Source: Methanolobus sp. UBA474
GTDB lineage: Archaea; Halobacteriota; Methanosarcinia; Methanosarcinales; Methanosarcinaceae
DNA length: 34,398 bases
Assembly (NCBI GenBank): GCA_002501695.1
Contig: DANZ01000146.1
Span: 1-34,398, forward strand
Direction of reading: 5' to 3'
Shown here: positions 1 through 8,606 of the stretch, one piece after another
Position numbering within the stretch: the stretch's first letter is position 1
Layout of the letters: each line of letters opens with the position of its first letter
Made by a program: the position numbers and the translations under genes
Notes under the pieces: model-generated
Database searches by the model: none
The model's input: only the letters and a program-made list of their open reading frames with translations
What the model was told of the DNA's origin: nothing

Positions 1-931
1 TGATATCGTCACCGGGCATGGTAAGAATCGAGAACTGTGTGACTGAACCCTTCCTTCCCTTGATGACACCTGCACGTTCATAAAGTGATGCAAGGTCAGT
101 ATACATGTAACCCGGATAACCACGCCTTCCCGGAACCTCTTCACGGGCTGCACCCATCTGACGGAGTGCCTCACAATAGTTGGTGATATCCGTAAGGATA
201 ACCAGTACGTGCATGTCATGCTCATATGCGAGGTACTCGGCTGCTGTCAGGGCCATCCTCGGTGTGATCAGGCGCTCTACTGCGGGATCATCTGCAAGAT
301 TAAGGAAAACCACTGCTCTCTCAAGGGCACCGGTCTTCTCGAAGTCCTCCATGAAGTACTGTGCTTCCTCACTGGTTATACCCATTGCAGCGAACACTAC
401 TGCGAACTCCTCGGTCGAGCCCGGAACCTTTGCCTGACGCGCGATCTGCAGTGCGATCTCGTTATGTGGCAGGCCTGATCCTGAGAAGATAGGGAGCTTC
501 TGTCCACGCACAAGGGTGTTGGTACCGTCGATCGTAGAGATACCGGTCTGGATAAACTCCTCCGGTGGCATCCTTGAATAAGGGTTCATTGATGCACCGT
601 TAACGTCTAACCTGTCTTCGGGGATTATACGGGGTCCGCCGTCCAGCGGTTCACCGGAACCTGAGAGGATACGGCCAAGCATGTCCCTGGATACCGGGAG
701 CTTGATAGTCTCACCTGTGAAAACTACACCTGCCTCTTCATTGAGTCCGCCCGTACCTTCGAAGACCTGAACCGCTACTAGGTCAGCAGAGGTATCGAGC
801 ACCTGTCCCCTTTTGGTAGTCCCATCAGGCAGGTTGATGATAACCAGTTCACCGTAACCAACAGGCTCAGTCTTCTCAAGGAACACCAGTGGTCCTGAGA
901 TCTCTGTGATAGTCTTATATTCCTTGGTCAT
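1..931 (-). CDS. atpB: A-type ATP synthase subunit B, 3' end outside window
   Basis: Regulatory, non-catalytic B subunit of the A1 head; it alternates with subunit A in the A3B3 hexamer. Reading the minus strand from ATG at 931 gives MTKEYKTITEISGPLVFLEK followed by the usual beta-barrel and nucleotide-binding domain. The stretch PIFSGSGLPHNEIA stands where subunit A has its Walker A loop and lacks the GK[ST] signature, as expected for B. About 310 codons are present, against roughly 460 in the family, so the C-terminal third lies beyond position 1. The start is 2 nt after the atpA stop, which fits translational coupling. subunit D would be expected next, outside the window. No frame break is visible. 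Confidence 0.97.
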   Translation of the reverse strand, partial: MTKEYKTITEISGPLVFLEKTEPVGYGELVIINLPDGTTKRGQVLDTSADLVAVQVFEGTGGLNEEAGVVFTGETIKLPVSRDMLGRILSGSGEPLDGGPRIIPEDRLDVNGASMNPYSRMPPEEFIQTGISTIDGTNTLVRGQKLPIFSGSGLPHNEIALQIARQAKVPGSTEEFAVVFAAMGITSEEAQYFMEDFEKTGALERAVVFLNLADDPAVERLITPRMALTAAEYLAYEHDMHVLVILTDITNYCEALRQMGAAREEVPGRRGYPGYMYTDLASLYERAGVIKGRKGSVTQFSILTMPGDDI

Positions 932-933
932 TT

Positions 934-2670
934 TTACTTACCCCCAAGCTGCGCGAATTCCTTATCCATCTTGGTCATGACAGTGTCCAGTGCACTCTGG
1001 AAGTTCTCTTCGAACTTGACCTTTGCAAGCTCATCCTTTGACTCCACGGACAGGATGTCCTTCATCGGGATCCCTGCTTCCAGTGCTGCTGTTGCCATCT
1101 CTCCGTACTTGGAGATCGCCTTCAGTAATTTATACTGCTTGTCGAACGGGCAGTATGTGTCCACCGGATGGAAAGCATTCTGCTGCAGGAAGTATTCCCT
1201 TATCATACGGGATATTTCGAGCACTATCTGCTGATCCTCTGGCAGAGCATCGGAACCGACCAGCTGAACGATCTCCTGGAGTTCTGCTTCCTGCTGGAGA
1301 AGGTCCATTGCATGGTCCCTGAGAACTACCCAGTCAGGTGCCACGTTCTCAGTGAACCAGTCAGTGAGCCCCTGTGTATACAGACTGTAACTTGTCAGCC
1401 AGTTAATGGATGGGAAGTGTCTCCTCTGTGCAAGTTTTGCATCCAGAGCCCAGAAAACTTTTACAATACGCAGGGTATTCTGTGTGACGGGCTCAGAAAA
1501 GTCACCGCCCGGAGGTGATACTGCACCGATAACGGTGATTGAGCCTTCCGACCCTTCAAGAGTGCGTACGTATCCTGCCCTCTCGTAGAACTCAGAGAGT
1601 CTTGCGGAGAGATATGCAGGGTAACCTTCCTCACCAGGCATCTCTTCAAGCCTTGAGGAAATTTCCCTCATTGCCTCTGCCCATCTTGAAGTTGAGTCAG
1701 CCATCAGTGATACATCGAATCCCATGTCACGGTAGTATTCTGCAATGGTGATACCTGTATAAACGGATGCCTCGCGGGCTGCCACAGGCATGTTGGAAGT
1801 GTTAGCGATAAGCACAGTGCGCTCCATCAGCGGGCGACCTGTCTTGGGGTCCTGGAGCTCAGGGAACTCGTTCAGCACATCTGCCATCTCGTTCCCACGT
1901 TCACCGCATCCTATATAGACCACAATATCAGTGTCACTCCACTTTGCAAGCTGCTGCTGCGTAACTGTCTTTCCGGAACCGAACGGGCCGGGGATAGCTG
2001 CAGTACCGCCTTTTGCAACCGGGAAAAGACCGTCGAGGATCCTCTGACCGGTGATAAGGGGCCTGTTTGGCATGAGCTTCTTGCCTACTGGACGCGGCTT
2101 TCTGACAGGCCACTTCTGCATCATTGACATTTCTGTGCCGTCTGTGAGTACACATACGGTTTCGTCAACTTTGAACTTACCTGACTTGATACTGGATACA
2201 GTTCCCGAAACTGTCGGCGGGACCATGATCTTGTGCTCGATGTTCTCGGTCTCCTGCACAAGACCGATCACAGAGCCCCCTTTTACGGAGTCTCCTTTTT
2301 TGACAGTCGGCCTGAATTCCCATAATCTCTCACGGTCAAGTCCGTTAGCTGTGACTCCTCTCTGAATGAAGTCACCCATCTTTTCCTGCAGGACCATCAA
2401 AGGTCTCTGGATACCATCATAAATGCTCTCTAACAGACCCGGGCCAAGTTCCACGGAGAGTGACATCCCAGTGTTCACTACGGGCTCTCCCGGCTTGATG
2501 CCGGATGTGTCCTCGTATACCTGAACAGTGGCTTTGTCCCCCTGTATCCTGATAACTTCACCCATTAATCCTTCGTGACCAACATGGACCACGTCGTACA
2601 TCTTAGGCCTAATGCCCCTGATAGTAACGACAGGACCTGCCACTCTATAAATTTCACCTTTCATTTCCAC
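934..2670 (-). CDS. atpA: A-type ATP synthase catalytic subunit A
   Basis: Catalytic subunit of the A1 head; it makes or hydrolyses ATP. The 578-residue length is normal for the family. Residues 1-75 form the N-terminal barrel, and the long non-homologous insert typical of A/V-type catalytic subunits lies around 110-190. The P-loop is GPFGSGKTV (about 228-236), followed by the GERGNEM and ADSTSRWAEA motifs. The start is ambiguous: GTG at 2670 gives MEMKGEIYRV, which I recall matching the N-terminus of Methanosarcina homologues, while ATG at 2664 overlaps the atpF stop as ATGA, a common coupling arrangement. The reading frame overlaps atpF by up to 10 nt. Confidence 0.97.
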   Translation of the reverse strand: MEMKGEIYRVAGPVVTIRGIRPKMYDVVHVGHEGLMGEVIRIQGDKATVQVYEDTSGIKPGEPVVNTGMSLSVELGPGLLESIYDGIQRPLMVLQEKMGDFIQRGVTANGLDRERLWEFRPTVKKGDSVKGGSVIGLVQETENIEHKIMVPPTVSGTVSSIKSGKFKVDETVCVLTDGTEMSMMQKWPVRKPRPVGKKLMPNRPLITGQRILDGLFPVAKGGTAAIPGPFGSGKTVTQQQLAKWSDTDIVVYIGCGERGNEMADVLNEFPELQDPKTGRPLMERTVLIANTSNMPVAAREASVYTGITIAEYYRDMGFDVSLMADSTSRWAEAMREISSRLEEMPGEEGYPAYLSARLSEFYERAGYVRTLEGSEGSITVIGAVSPPGGDFSEPVTQNTLRIVKVFWALDAKLAQRRHFPSINWLTSYSLYTQGLTDWFTENVAPDWVVLRDHAMDLLQQEAELQEIVQLVGSDALPEDQQIVLEISRMIREYFLQQNAFHPVDTYCPFDKQYKLLKAISKYGEMATAALEAGIPMKDILSVESKDELAKVKFEENFQSALDTVMTKMDKEFAQLGGK

Positions 2671-2960
2671 AGATCAACACCTACCGATTGTTTTATTTTT
2701 TCCCTTAGGTTCGAACTCTGACCACTACCTCCAAGAGTCACAACAGTTGGCTCAACAGAGTCATTGATAGTGTTCCTCAGCATCTCCGGTAGTTTATTGA
2801 GATCATCGCCGTGCATTACAAGAATTCCGACTTCCCGATCCTCAAGTATCTTATGCACAGTAGGTTCAAGTTCGCCATCATTAACTTCAAATATTTTTCT
2901 GACACCAGCGAGTCTGAATCCTGTCACGAACTCGCTGCGTCCAACCACTGCTAATTCCAT
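2661..2960 (-). CDS. atpF: A-type ATP synthase subunit F
   Basis: Small central-stalk subunit that sits with subunit D inside the A3B3 head. The 99-residue protein begins MELAVVGRSEFVTGFRLAGV, the typical Rossmann-like start of the family, and contains GILVMHGDDLNKLPE. The start is fixed by a TGATG overlap: the last base of the atpC stop is the first base of this ATG. The 3' end overlaps atpA. Order C-F-A-B is the standard archaeal arrangement. Confidence 0.96.
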   Translation of the reverse strand: MELAVVGRSEFVTGFRLAGVRKIFEVNDGELEPTVHKILEDREVGILVMHGDDLNKLPEMLRNTINDSVEPTVVTLGGSGQSSNLREKIKQSVGVDLWK

Positions 2961-4030
2961 CAGATCACCAACTGTTCCCTGATTACTCCGTCACTGAGGT
3001 TGGAGGCTTTGCCGCGCACAATTATTCGCAGGTTGTTTACCTCATTCCGCTTGGTTAGTATGTAATCCATGATTGGTACTATTGAGAGTGGATAAACATG
3101 TGAGAAACTTGATGCAGATTTAAGCCTGTATTTTTTGAGCCGTGTTTCAACATCGATCAGTGATTGCATACCCGGATTCACGATATCGGATATCTCTTTC
3201 CAGTAAGAGTAATTCTCAAGTTGCTTTATGAACTCTTCAAAGGAAAGTGGCATCAGTTTTTGTATATCCCTGAGCTCGATCTCAAGGCCTCCCTCGATCA
3301 TCAGATTCATCATCTGAGGATCAGTGATCCCTGCTTTCTTCAAACGGAAAAGGATCATAAGGTTCTTTATATCGATACCTATCCGGATGAATTTGGCAAA
3401 TAGCTTGCGGTCTTTTGATCTCGATCCACCCGCTACGGCAAAGAGTCCGGCATAATATAACTTATCCAGCTGATTCTCTATGTCCGAAAGGTTGGTACCG
3501 TTATAGTTTTTGAGTATCGGGTAATATTCGGTGTCCTCAAACTCGGATATGACATCTTCGTAACTTCCCTTTGAAGCCAGGCCGGAAAGGAAAGTATAGG
3601 TTAAAGTTCCTCCCGCGATGAGAGATTCCAGGATCTCCTCTGTTGAAGCCCTGCAATACTTTCCTCGGAGGATTGTCTTGATGTTCCAGATGTCATATTC
3701 CCGGAGGTATTCCGCAATAAGGAAATTGACCTCCCCTTCGGAGATGTTCAGGAGTTTCCTAAAGGTAACAGAGAGGTTCCGGTTCAGGGAGTGCTCTATA
3801 AGGTCTACACCTTCATAGATCATTGCCAACTCATCTACATCTTCTTTATACCCGGATTCACCAATGAACCTCGTTATCTCATCAATGCTCATGTTCATGA
3901 GTCGGGGATAAGTCTCTTTTGGCAAGAGCTTACTTTTCATTGCACGAACACGTGATACAGTGTATGCGTAGTTGGAGTGACCTTTTGAACCTGAACTGGA
4001 ACCACGCTTAAATTTCTGCAACAGCCGCAT
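2960..4030 (-). CDS. atpC: A-type ATP synthase subunit C
   Basis: Subunit C (d-type, V-ATPase AC39 family) is the funnel-shaped socket joining the central stalk to the proteolipid ring. The 356-residue length is normal. It is rich in helices, with the three-part AC39-like layout; the motif NVETRLKKYR-like region appears here as DVETRLKKYRLKSAS, and the C-terminus YILTKRNEVNNLRIIVRGKA is characteristic. GGTGAT lies about 7 nt before the ATG at 4030. The frame is 7 nt after atpE and overlaps atpF by one base. Confidence 0.95.
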   Translation of the reverse strand: MRLLQKFKRGSSSGSKGHSNYAYTVSRVRAMKSKLLPKETYPRLMNMSIDEITRFIGESGYKEDVDELAMIYEGVDLIEHSLNRNLSVTFRKLLNISEGEVNFLIAEYLREYDIWNIKTILRGKYCRASTEEILESLIAGGTLTYTFLSGLASKGSYEDVISEFEDTEYYPILKNYNGTNLSDIENQLDKLYYAGLFAVAGGSRSKDRKLFAKFIRIGIDIKNLMILFRLKKAGITDPQMMNLMIEGGLEIELRDIQKLMPLSFEEFIKQLENYSYWKEISDIVNPGMQSLIDVETRLKKYRLKSASSFSHVYPLSIVPIMDYILTKRNEVNNLRIIVRGKASNLSDGVIREQLVI

Positions 4031-4037
4031 TTATAAA

Positions 4038-4589
4038 TCACCCGAATAAGATATCAGATGTTTGCTTCAACAACTGCTCACTCACACTTTTAAGGATGAC
4101 ATCATAAGTATAATCCAGCCTAATAGTTCCATCTTCGTTCTCAATGACGACGCCACCAAGACATTTGATGTTACCGGCATATTGAAGAGAAGTCAATTTC
4201 CTTACGATCTCCTCTGATGCTGCATTGGAATAGATCCTTTTGCCGCTTGCTTCGTTTATCTCAATGATGGATCTCAGAAGCTCTTTGTTCTTTTCAGGGG
4301 AAAACTCGGATATGGACTTTTCAGTCCGGGAATATACATCTTCTAGCAATTCCTTACGTGCATTGAGCAGTGTGCGCTTTACTCCAAGATTTGCGCTGGA
4401 TGTTTCTTGCTGCCTCATTTTTCGGATATCATCCTCTGCCTTTGCAAGACGTTCACCTATGATCTTTTTCGCGCTCTGCCTAGCCTCATCCAAGATAAGG
4501 GAAGCCTCTGCATCAGCTTCGTGATTCAACCGGGTCACTTCCGCCTGTGCAGCATCCATGATATCCTTAACAACAATTTCAAGTCCCAT
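4038..4589 (-). CDS. atpE: A-type ATP synthase subunit E
   Basis: Peripheral-stalk subunit that pairs with subunit H to form the stator. Residues 1-90 are a charged, Ala-rich coiled coil (MGLEIVVKDIMDAAQAEVTR, then repeated charged heptads); the C-terminal part is the globular domain that binds the head. I place the start at ATG 4589 and not at the in-frame ATG at 4595, because the AAGGTGA ribosome site touches the upstream ATG but lies 6 nt from this one. The product is 183 residues. A strong hairpin separates the gene from atpK. Confidence 0.94.
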   Translation of the reverse strand: MGLEIVVKDIMDAAQAEVTRLNHEADAEASLILDEARQSAKKIIGERLAKAEDDIRKMRQQETSSANLGVKRTLLNARKELLEDVYSRTEKSISEFSPEKNKELLRSIIEINEASGKRIYSNAASEEIVRKLTSLQYAGNIKCLGGVVIENEDGTIRLDYTYDVILKSVSEQLLKQTSDILFG

Positions 4590-4612
4590 GCTCATTCACC
4601 TTCAAAATGAAT

Positions 4613-4634
4613 TTAAGAGCAAAAATGCTCTTAA
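4613..4634 (-). promoter_or_regulatory. Intercistronic hairpin between atpK and atpE
   Basis: On the minus strand TTAAGAGCA and TGCTCTTAA form a perfect 9-bp stem with a TTTT loop. It starts 6 nt after the atpK stop codon and ends about 23 nt before the atpE start. It is the only sizeable gap inside the operon. Hairpins after proteolipid genes are known in other ATP synthase operons to give more c-subunit mRNA than downstream message, by partial termination or by blocking 3' exonucleases; that role here is inference. Confidence 0.75.
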
Positions 4635-4640
4635 GTCAAC

Positions 4641-4874
4641 TTAGAGAGACAATAGTGCGACTACCAGACCGAAAATAACGATCGTTTCTGGAATTACGGT
4701 CAGGATCAAGCCCTTACCGAAAAGCGCTTCGTTCTCAGCCATTGCGCCTATTGCTGCGGTACCGATGTCCTTTTCTGCAATACCGGATGCAAGACCTGTA
4801 AGTCCTACTGCGAGTGCTGCTCCGATTGCCTTCAATCCTGCAGGGTCCATCATTGTTACTGTTTCTGTTACCAT
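4641..4874 (-). CDS. atpK: A-type ATP synthase proteolipid subunit K (c ring)
   Basis: Membrane-embedded rotor subunit carrying the translocated ion. The 77-residue protein is a single helical hairpin: helix 1 covers about 12-34 (GLKAIGAALAVGLTGLASGI), a polar loop carries AEKDIG, and helix 2 is GLILTVIPETIVIFGLVVAL, with the carboxylate expected to bind the ion in the PET motif. Such two-helix proteolipids are usual in Methanosarcina, whereas some methanogens have multi-hairpin versions. GGAGG sits 8 nt before the ATG, which directly follows the atpI stop. Whether the ring carries protons, sodium or both cannot be decided from sequence alone. Confidence 0.96.
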   Translation of the reverse strand: MVTETVTMMDPAGLKAIGAALAVGLTGLASGIAEKDIGTAAIGAMAENEALFGKGLILTVIPETIVIFGLVVALLSL

Positions 4875-6824
4875 TTACTTTTCCTCCGTGTATTTTCTTA
4901 TGTATCCAAATGGATCGTATTTGCGCCCCCCACCTTCGTAGAATTTACCGAAGAACTCTACATACTGTAACCTGAGCGCATGCAAACCGGGGGCTATTAT
5001 GCTCAGTGCAGTGTTTAAAGTGTGCCCGAATATGAACACAACAATCGCAAAGATAGTCATCACACCAATTGGCGACCCTGGCTGCCAGATCATCCCGAAG
5101 GCGATCAGGTTGACAGTTGAAGCAATGTAGATCGATGACAATCCGACAGCTATTATACGGGTATAGGACAGGGAATTGCTCAAAAGGGACGGCAATTCTA
5201 CCGGGCCTTTTACTCCTTCTCCCTTGACAAGCATTACCACACCTATAAGGAACACAATGGCTCCCACAATAACAGGTAGCATGCCAAGGTAACCAAGGAC
5301 AGCAAGGAGAATACCGAATTCTACAACAATCCAGCTGCCTTTCTCGAATATAGCTGCAGAGATACCGTGCTTCCTATTCTCATTGATGAAACCTACCAGA
5401 TACCCAATGTTGATATGGATCAGGCCAACAAGAACGGTCGCGACGATGAATGTCATTACAAGATGAGTCCTGTGCAGGGGGAAACCGATAATTTCACCGG
5501 CTGCAAACGGGCTCGCAAGCAATTCAATTGTATCAAAACCCTGAATCAGCCCGGGTGTTGTCCCATGTTCTCCATGGTAGCTGGCAAGAGAATATCCCAG
5601 GAACTCACCATACAATATACCAAAGAATAGCGTAGATATCTGACAGTAGATGAGAATGTTCATCAGAGGCTTGACCGCATCCGATGAGACAAGTTTCTTA
5701 ATAGCCAGCGCAAATCCCAGAAGGATCAAAGCATAGCCGATGTCACCGAGGATCATGCCATAGAATAGCGGGAAAGTGATGAATATCAAAGATGAAGGAT
5801 CGATCTCCTTATAGGTCGGACGGCCGTACAGGTTCATGATCTCCTGAAGGGGGGTCACGACCTTAGGGTTATCATACTCTATCGGAACTTTCTTGATATC
5901 AGGCTTTGTGATCTCCTGAGAGGAAACAAATGCACGCCCGTTCGTCGCCGCACTAACAGTTTGTTCCATCTCAGAATACTGATCAGTTGGAAGCCATCCG
6001 TCAATAAGGAAAGAACTCTCAGTTGTCGCAATCCTCAGAGGTGCCTGGGATTTCTCGATCTCAATGGATAGCAGCTCGTTGCTTGCAAGGATGAAATCAG
6101 CATACTTGAGTTTGAGGGTTTCGATCTCAGCATCTATCGCTTCCATGTGCCGGGTGATATCCGCCTCTTTCAGCTCGAGGCCTGCTATGAGTTCGGAAGG
6201 GACACCGCTTAGAGCAGGAACCTTCAGTTCCTTGAACAAGGCTTTTGCAAGCACTTCAGAAACCTCTGCCGCCTTGTCTTTAATAACGAAGATCACCGCA
6301 ATACCGGAGTGCTGATCATAGTAAAGCTTGTAAGAGGAAGTAACCTGCGATATAGAGGGTGTGGGATCCCCCTTGACATGTCCTGCAAACACAGCCAGGG
6401 ATTCATATCCCCTATAAAGATCAAGATCAAGGTCAATGGTAGTGAAAGGAAGAAGCTCTTTCCGGGAAGATGAAATTTCTTTGAGCTCGGCTTCAAGAAC
6501 TCGCTTTTTCTCAGCAAGCACCTCCAGCTCCTCATCCAGTGTATCAAGACAGTTGTCAAGCTGGGAACAAACTGCAGCAGGGCTCTGTTTCTCAACAGCA
6601 ACGTCCTTCACGCCAAGCAGGCTTGCAATGGACCTGATCTTGACCAGTTTCTTTGATGTTTCACTTCCGCTTTCAAAGGGCTTGCCGATCTTAAGGTCAG
6701 AACCATCTTCGTTAAAATCTTCGATATGGAACAGATTAGCTTTATGCAGAGCATCGACCGTTTCTTCAAGGATGTTCTTATGGCCAACTATAACGGCTCG
6801 AGTCATCTGTTTTGGCTTAAGCAT
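4875..6824 (-). CDS. atpI: A-type ATP synthase membrane subunit I (a-type)
   Basis: Stator membrane subunit that forms the ion half-channels against the proteolipid ring. The N-terminal half (about 1-330) is a soluble, coiled-coil-rich arm that binds the E/H stalks; the C-terminal half holds roughly seven membrane helices, starting near FITFPLFYGMILGDIGYALI. The helix SLLSNSLSYTRIIAVGLSSI carries the essential arginine region. I use ATG 6824 (MLKPKQMTRAVIVGHKN) because GAGAGGT lies just upstream; an earlier TTG at 6839 in the same frame would place the start inside the ribosome site. The gene overlaps atpH by 8 nt. Confidence 0.95.
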   Translation of the reverse strand: MLKPKQMTRAVIVGHKNILEETVDALHKANLFHIEDFNEDGSDLKIGKPFESGSETSKKLVKIRSIASLLGVKDVAVEKQSPAAVCSQLDNCLDTLDEELEVLAEKKRVLEAELKEISSSRKELLPFTTIDLDLDLYRGYESLAVFAGHVKGDPTPSISQVTSSYKLYYDQHSGIAVIFVIKDKAAEVSEVLAKALFKELKVPALSGVPSELIAGLELKEADITRHMEAIDAEIETLKLKYADFILASNELLSIEIEKSQAPLRIATTESSFLIDGWLPTDQYSEMEQTVSAATNGRAFVSSQEITKPDIKKVPIEYDNPKVVTPLQEIMNLYGRPTYKEIDPSSLIFITFPLFYGMILGDIGYALILLGFALAIKKLVSSDAVKPLMNILIYCQISTLFFGILYGEFLGYSLASYHGEHGTTPGLIQGFDTIELLASPFAAGEIIGFPLHRTHLVMTFIVATVLVGLIHINIGYLVGFINENRKHGISAAIFEKGSWIVVEFGILLAVLGYLGMLPVIVGAIVFLIGVVMLVKGEGVKGPVELPSLLSNSLSYTRIIAVGLSSIYIASTVNLIAFGMIWQPGSPIGVMTIFAIVVFIFGHTLNTALSIIAPGLHALRLQYVEFFGKFYEGGGRKYDPFGYIRKYTEEK

Positions 6825-7143
6825 GCACTGACCTCTCAAACTCTGTCAGTAACATGTCAACTGCTTCATCCACTTTGGAAGATGCCTTTCTTGAAATAGT
6901 CTCTGCCTCGGTCTTACCTACCTTGACAAGAGTCTCTTTTTCGGAAGCAATTGCCTCTTCAGCACATTTTATCGCATTCTGGGCAGATCTATGAGCATCG
7001 GCTTCAGCCTGCTTTATGATCTCCCTGGCTTCTGCACGTGCGCTGTTGATACGGTCGTATTTGCTCTTTACGCCGTTTTCAACCATTTTTCGTGCATTGC
7101 CTTCTGCGTCTTTTATTTCAGACAAGATTTTATCTTTGGCCAT
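6817..7143 (-). CDS. atpH: A-type ATP synthase subunit H
   Basis: Peripheral-stalk subunit and first gene of the operon. The 108-residue product is almost entirely charged coiled coil rich in Ala, Glu and Lys, beginning MAKDKILSEIKDAEGNARKM, as expected of the H subunit that winds around subunit E. GAGGATT lies about 6 nt before the ATG. A TATA-like element 66 nt further upstream gives a 5' leader of about 40 nt, so transcription of the whole ATP synthase operon probably begins here. Confidence 0.93.
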   Translation of the reverse strand: MAKDKILSEIKDAEGNARKMVENGVKSKYDRINSARAEAREIIKQAEADAHRSAQNAIKCAEEAIASEKETLVKVGKTEAETISRKASSKVDEAVDMLLTEFERSVHA

Positions 7144-7208
7144 GCTAATCCTCGTGATGATCGATAATAATTATCCCGACTAATTCACACCCTCTAGTGT
7201 TAAATAAC

Positions 7209-7216
7209 ATATAAAG
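7209..7216 (-). promoter_or_regulatory. TATA box of the ATP synthase operon
   Basis: On the minus strand the sequence reads CGAAACCTTTATATGTT, with TTTATATG as TATA box and a purine-rich stretch in front as possible BRE. Transcription would begin near 7186, about 43 nt before the atpH ATG. It is the best TATA match in the 228-nt gap. Confidence 0.6.
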
Positions 7217-7290
7217 GTTTCGTAGACGTTATCCATGTATAGATAATGATTTTAAATTACAGAGGAGCGACAGAAAACAGCAAGTACGTA

Positions 7291-7318
7291 ATCCTAAAGG
7301 ATAAAGGCATTTCGCCTT
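7291..7318 (-). terminator. Tandem hairpins after the radical SAM gene
   Basis: Two adjoining stems follow the minus-strand operon that ends at 7372: AAGGC/GCCTT with a 5-nt loop (7304-7318) and ATCCT/AGGAT with a 2-nt loop (7291-7302). The transcript between the stop codon and the hairpins has runs of U. They probably mark the 3' end of the ccm/prenyl synthase transcript. Confidence 0.45.
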
Positions 7319-7371
7319 GTAAAATATAAAAAAGTAAAGAACGTATCCGATGACACGTCCGGTATATACAA

Positions 7372-8562
7372 TCAGTCCTTATGAAGGTCCACCCTCATAG
7401 GAAGCCTCTCTCCCTCAGGAATAGTACGTATGTATTTTTCCCTGAACGCCGGATTGCGCATCATGCAGTAGTCGGCAGATGATCTGTATGCAGCATGCCT
7501 GCCCATGCGCTCCCATATAGTACCAAGGTCTTCCTCACGGATGTTCCCAAAAGAAAGAGGCGTATATGCACACGGGAGCACGTCTCCGCCTGCAGTGGCA
7601 TGCATCCAGCGCCTTCCTGCAAAGCACCCGAACTGATCCGGCCCCAGGAAATATGGAAAAGCAGTTACTCTTGGCCCCTCTGGCTTTCGGTTCACCGACT
7701 TCTGGAAATCACCCAGGCGTTTCACATCCTTCTCAGTGATGACCTCATCCTCATGCTCCAGCCAGCGCCCCACAGCCACTATCTCATATACGGACATTTC
7801 ATGCATACCCATATCGATCGCAAACTGGTAGAAACCATCAAGGTCATCGATATTATGAGGCGACACCACTACGAAAAGGTCGGCAAGGATACCGGCATCA
7901 AGCACGTTTCTCACGCCGTTCACCGTGTCCCTGTAAGCCCCCTCACGGCCCCTTACGCGGTCATGCTCCTTCTCATCAGGACTGTCAAGGCTCATATGTG
8001 CAGCAAAAAGGCCCGCATTTTTAAGTTCCCCGGCCTTCTGTTCATTCATAGCGAAACCGGATGTGAAGCAGGTAGCTACCGCGCGGCTCTTGTCGACCGC
8101 AGCTACCAGCTGGGCAAGGTCTTTGCGCAGCATTGTTTCTCCGCCGTCAAAAGAGATATAATAACTTCCAAGGTCAAGCGCCCTGCCAACTGTACGGTTG
8201 ATCTCATCGGCAGTCAGCTCCGGGTCGGCGACTATACCTGCAGCACCGCAATGTATGCAGTTATTGGGACATCTGCCCGTAATGCCGATAGAGAACTGGT
8301 CAGGTACCCTCTTTCTAAGAATGGCAGCAACCTGCGCACTGACCATCCGGTTGAACACCTCGCCTGGCATGGGCGGGACCCAGGTGGAAAAAATGATGCT
8401 CTCCTCATCGGAAAATATCGGTTTTTCTTCCTGGAATATGTTATTTATACGTTTTATTACAGGCTTTGCCACCGCAGACAGCGGTCCCTCTGTGTCAAGC
8501 ACAACCTTTCCGTATTCTGTGCCTGCATTTATCTTTATCACGGATTTATCATAAACTTTCAT
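7372..8562 (-). CDS. Radical SAM protein with SPASM/twitch-like C-terminus
   Basis: Probable AdoMet radical enzyme; the substrate is unknown. Residues 98-105 carry C98-X3-C102-X2-C105 (RCPNNCIHC) for the [4Fe-4S] cluster, followed by SFDGGETML as the GGE motif. The C-terminal part has GCFAGRRWMHATAGGDVLPC and a later YCMM, so three candidate ligands for an auxiliary cluster, but not the full CX2CX5CX3C of a SPASM domain. An approximately 95-residue N-terminal extension without cysteines precedes the barrel. It is the last gene of an operon with ccmD, ccmE and a polyprenyl synthase, 44 nt after the latter. That context suggests work on haem, cytochrome c or a prenylated quinone analogue such as methanophenazine; this is inference. 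GGTG precedes the ATG by 6 nt. Confidence 0.8.
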   Translation of the reverse strand: MKVYDKSVIKINAGTEYGKVVLDTEGPLSAVAKPVIKRINNIFQEEKPIFSDEESIIFSTWVPPMPGEVFNRMVSAQVAAILRKRVPDQFSIGITGRCPNNCIHCGAAGIVADPELTADEINRTVGRALDLGSYYISFDGGETMLRKDLAQLVAAVDKSRAVATCFTSGFAMNEQKAGELKNAGLFAAHMSLDSPDEKEHDRVRGREGAYRDTVNGVRNVLDAGILADLFVVVSPHNIDDLDGFYQFAIDMGMHEMSVYEIVAVGRWLEHEDEVITEKDVKRLGDFQKSVNRKPEGPRVTAFPYFLGPDQFGCFAGRRWMHATAGGDVLPCAYTPLSFGNIREEDLGTIWERMGRHAAYRSSADYCMMRNPAFREKYIRTIPEGERLPMRVDLHKD

Positions 8563-8606
8563 GGAAACACCTGATACATATAAAAAAGGAATATTATAGC
8601 ACGAGT

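Noticed and set aside
8577..8584. TATA-like TTTATATG just upstream of the radical SAM gene on the minus strand
   Set aside because: The predicted start site (about 8554) falls inside the coding region, after the ATG at 8562, so it cannot drive the full gene; operon transcription from upstream is simpler.
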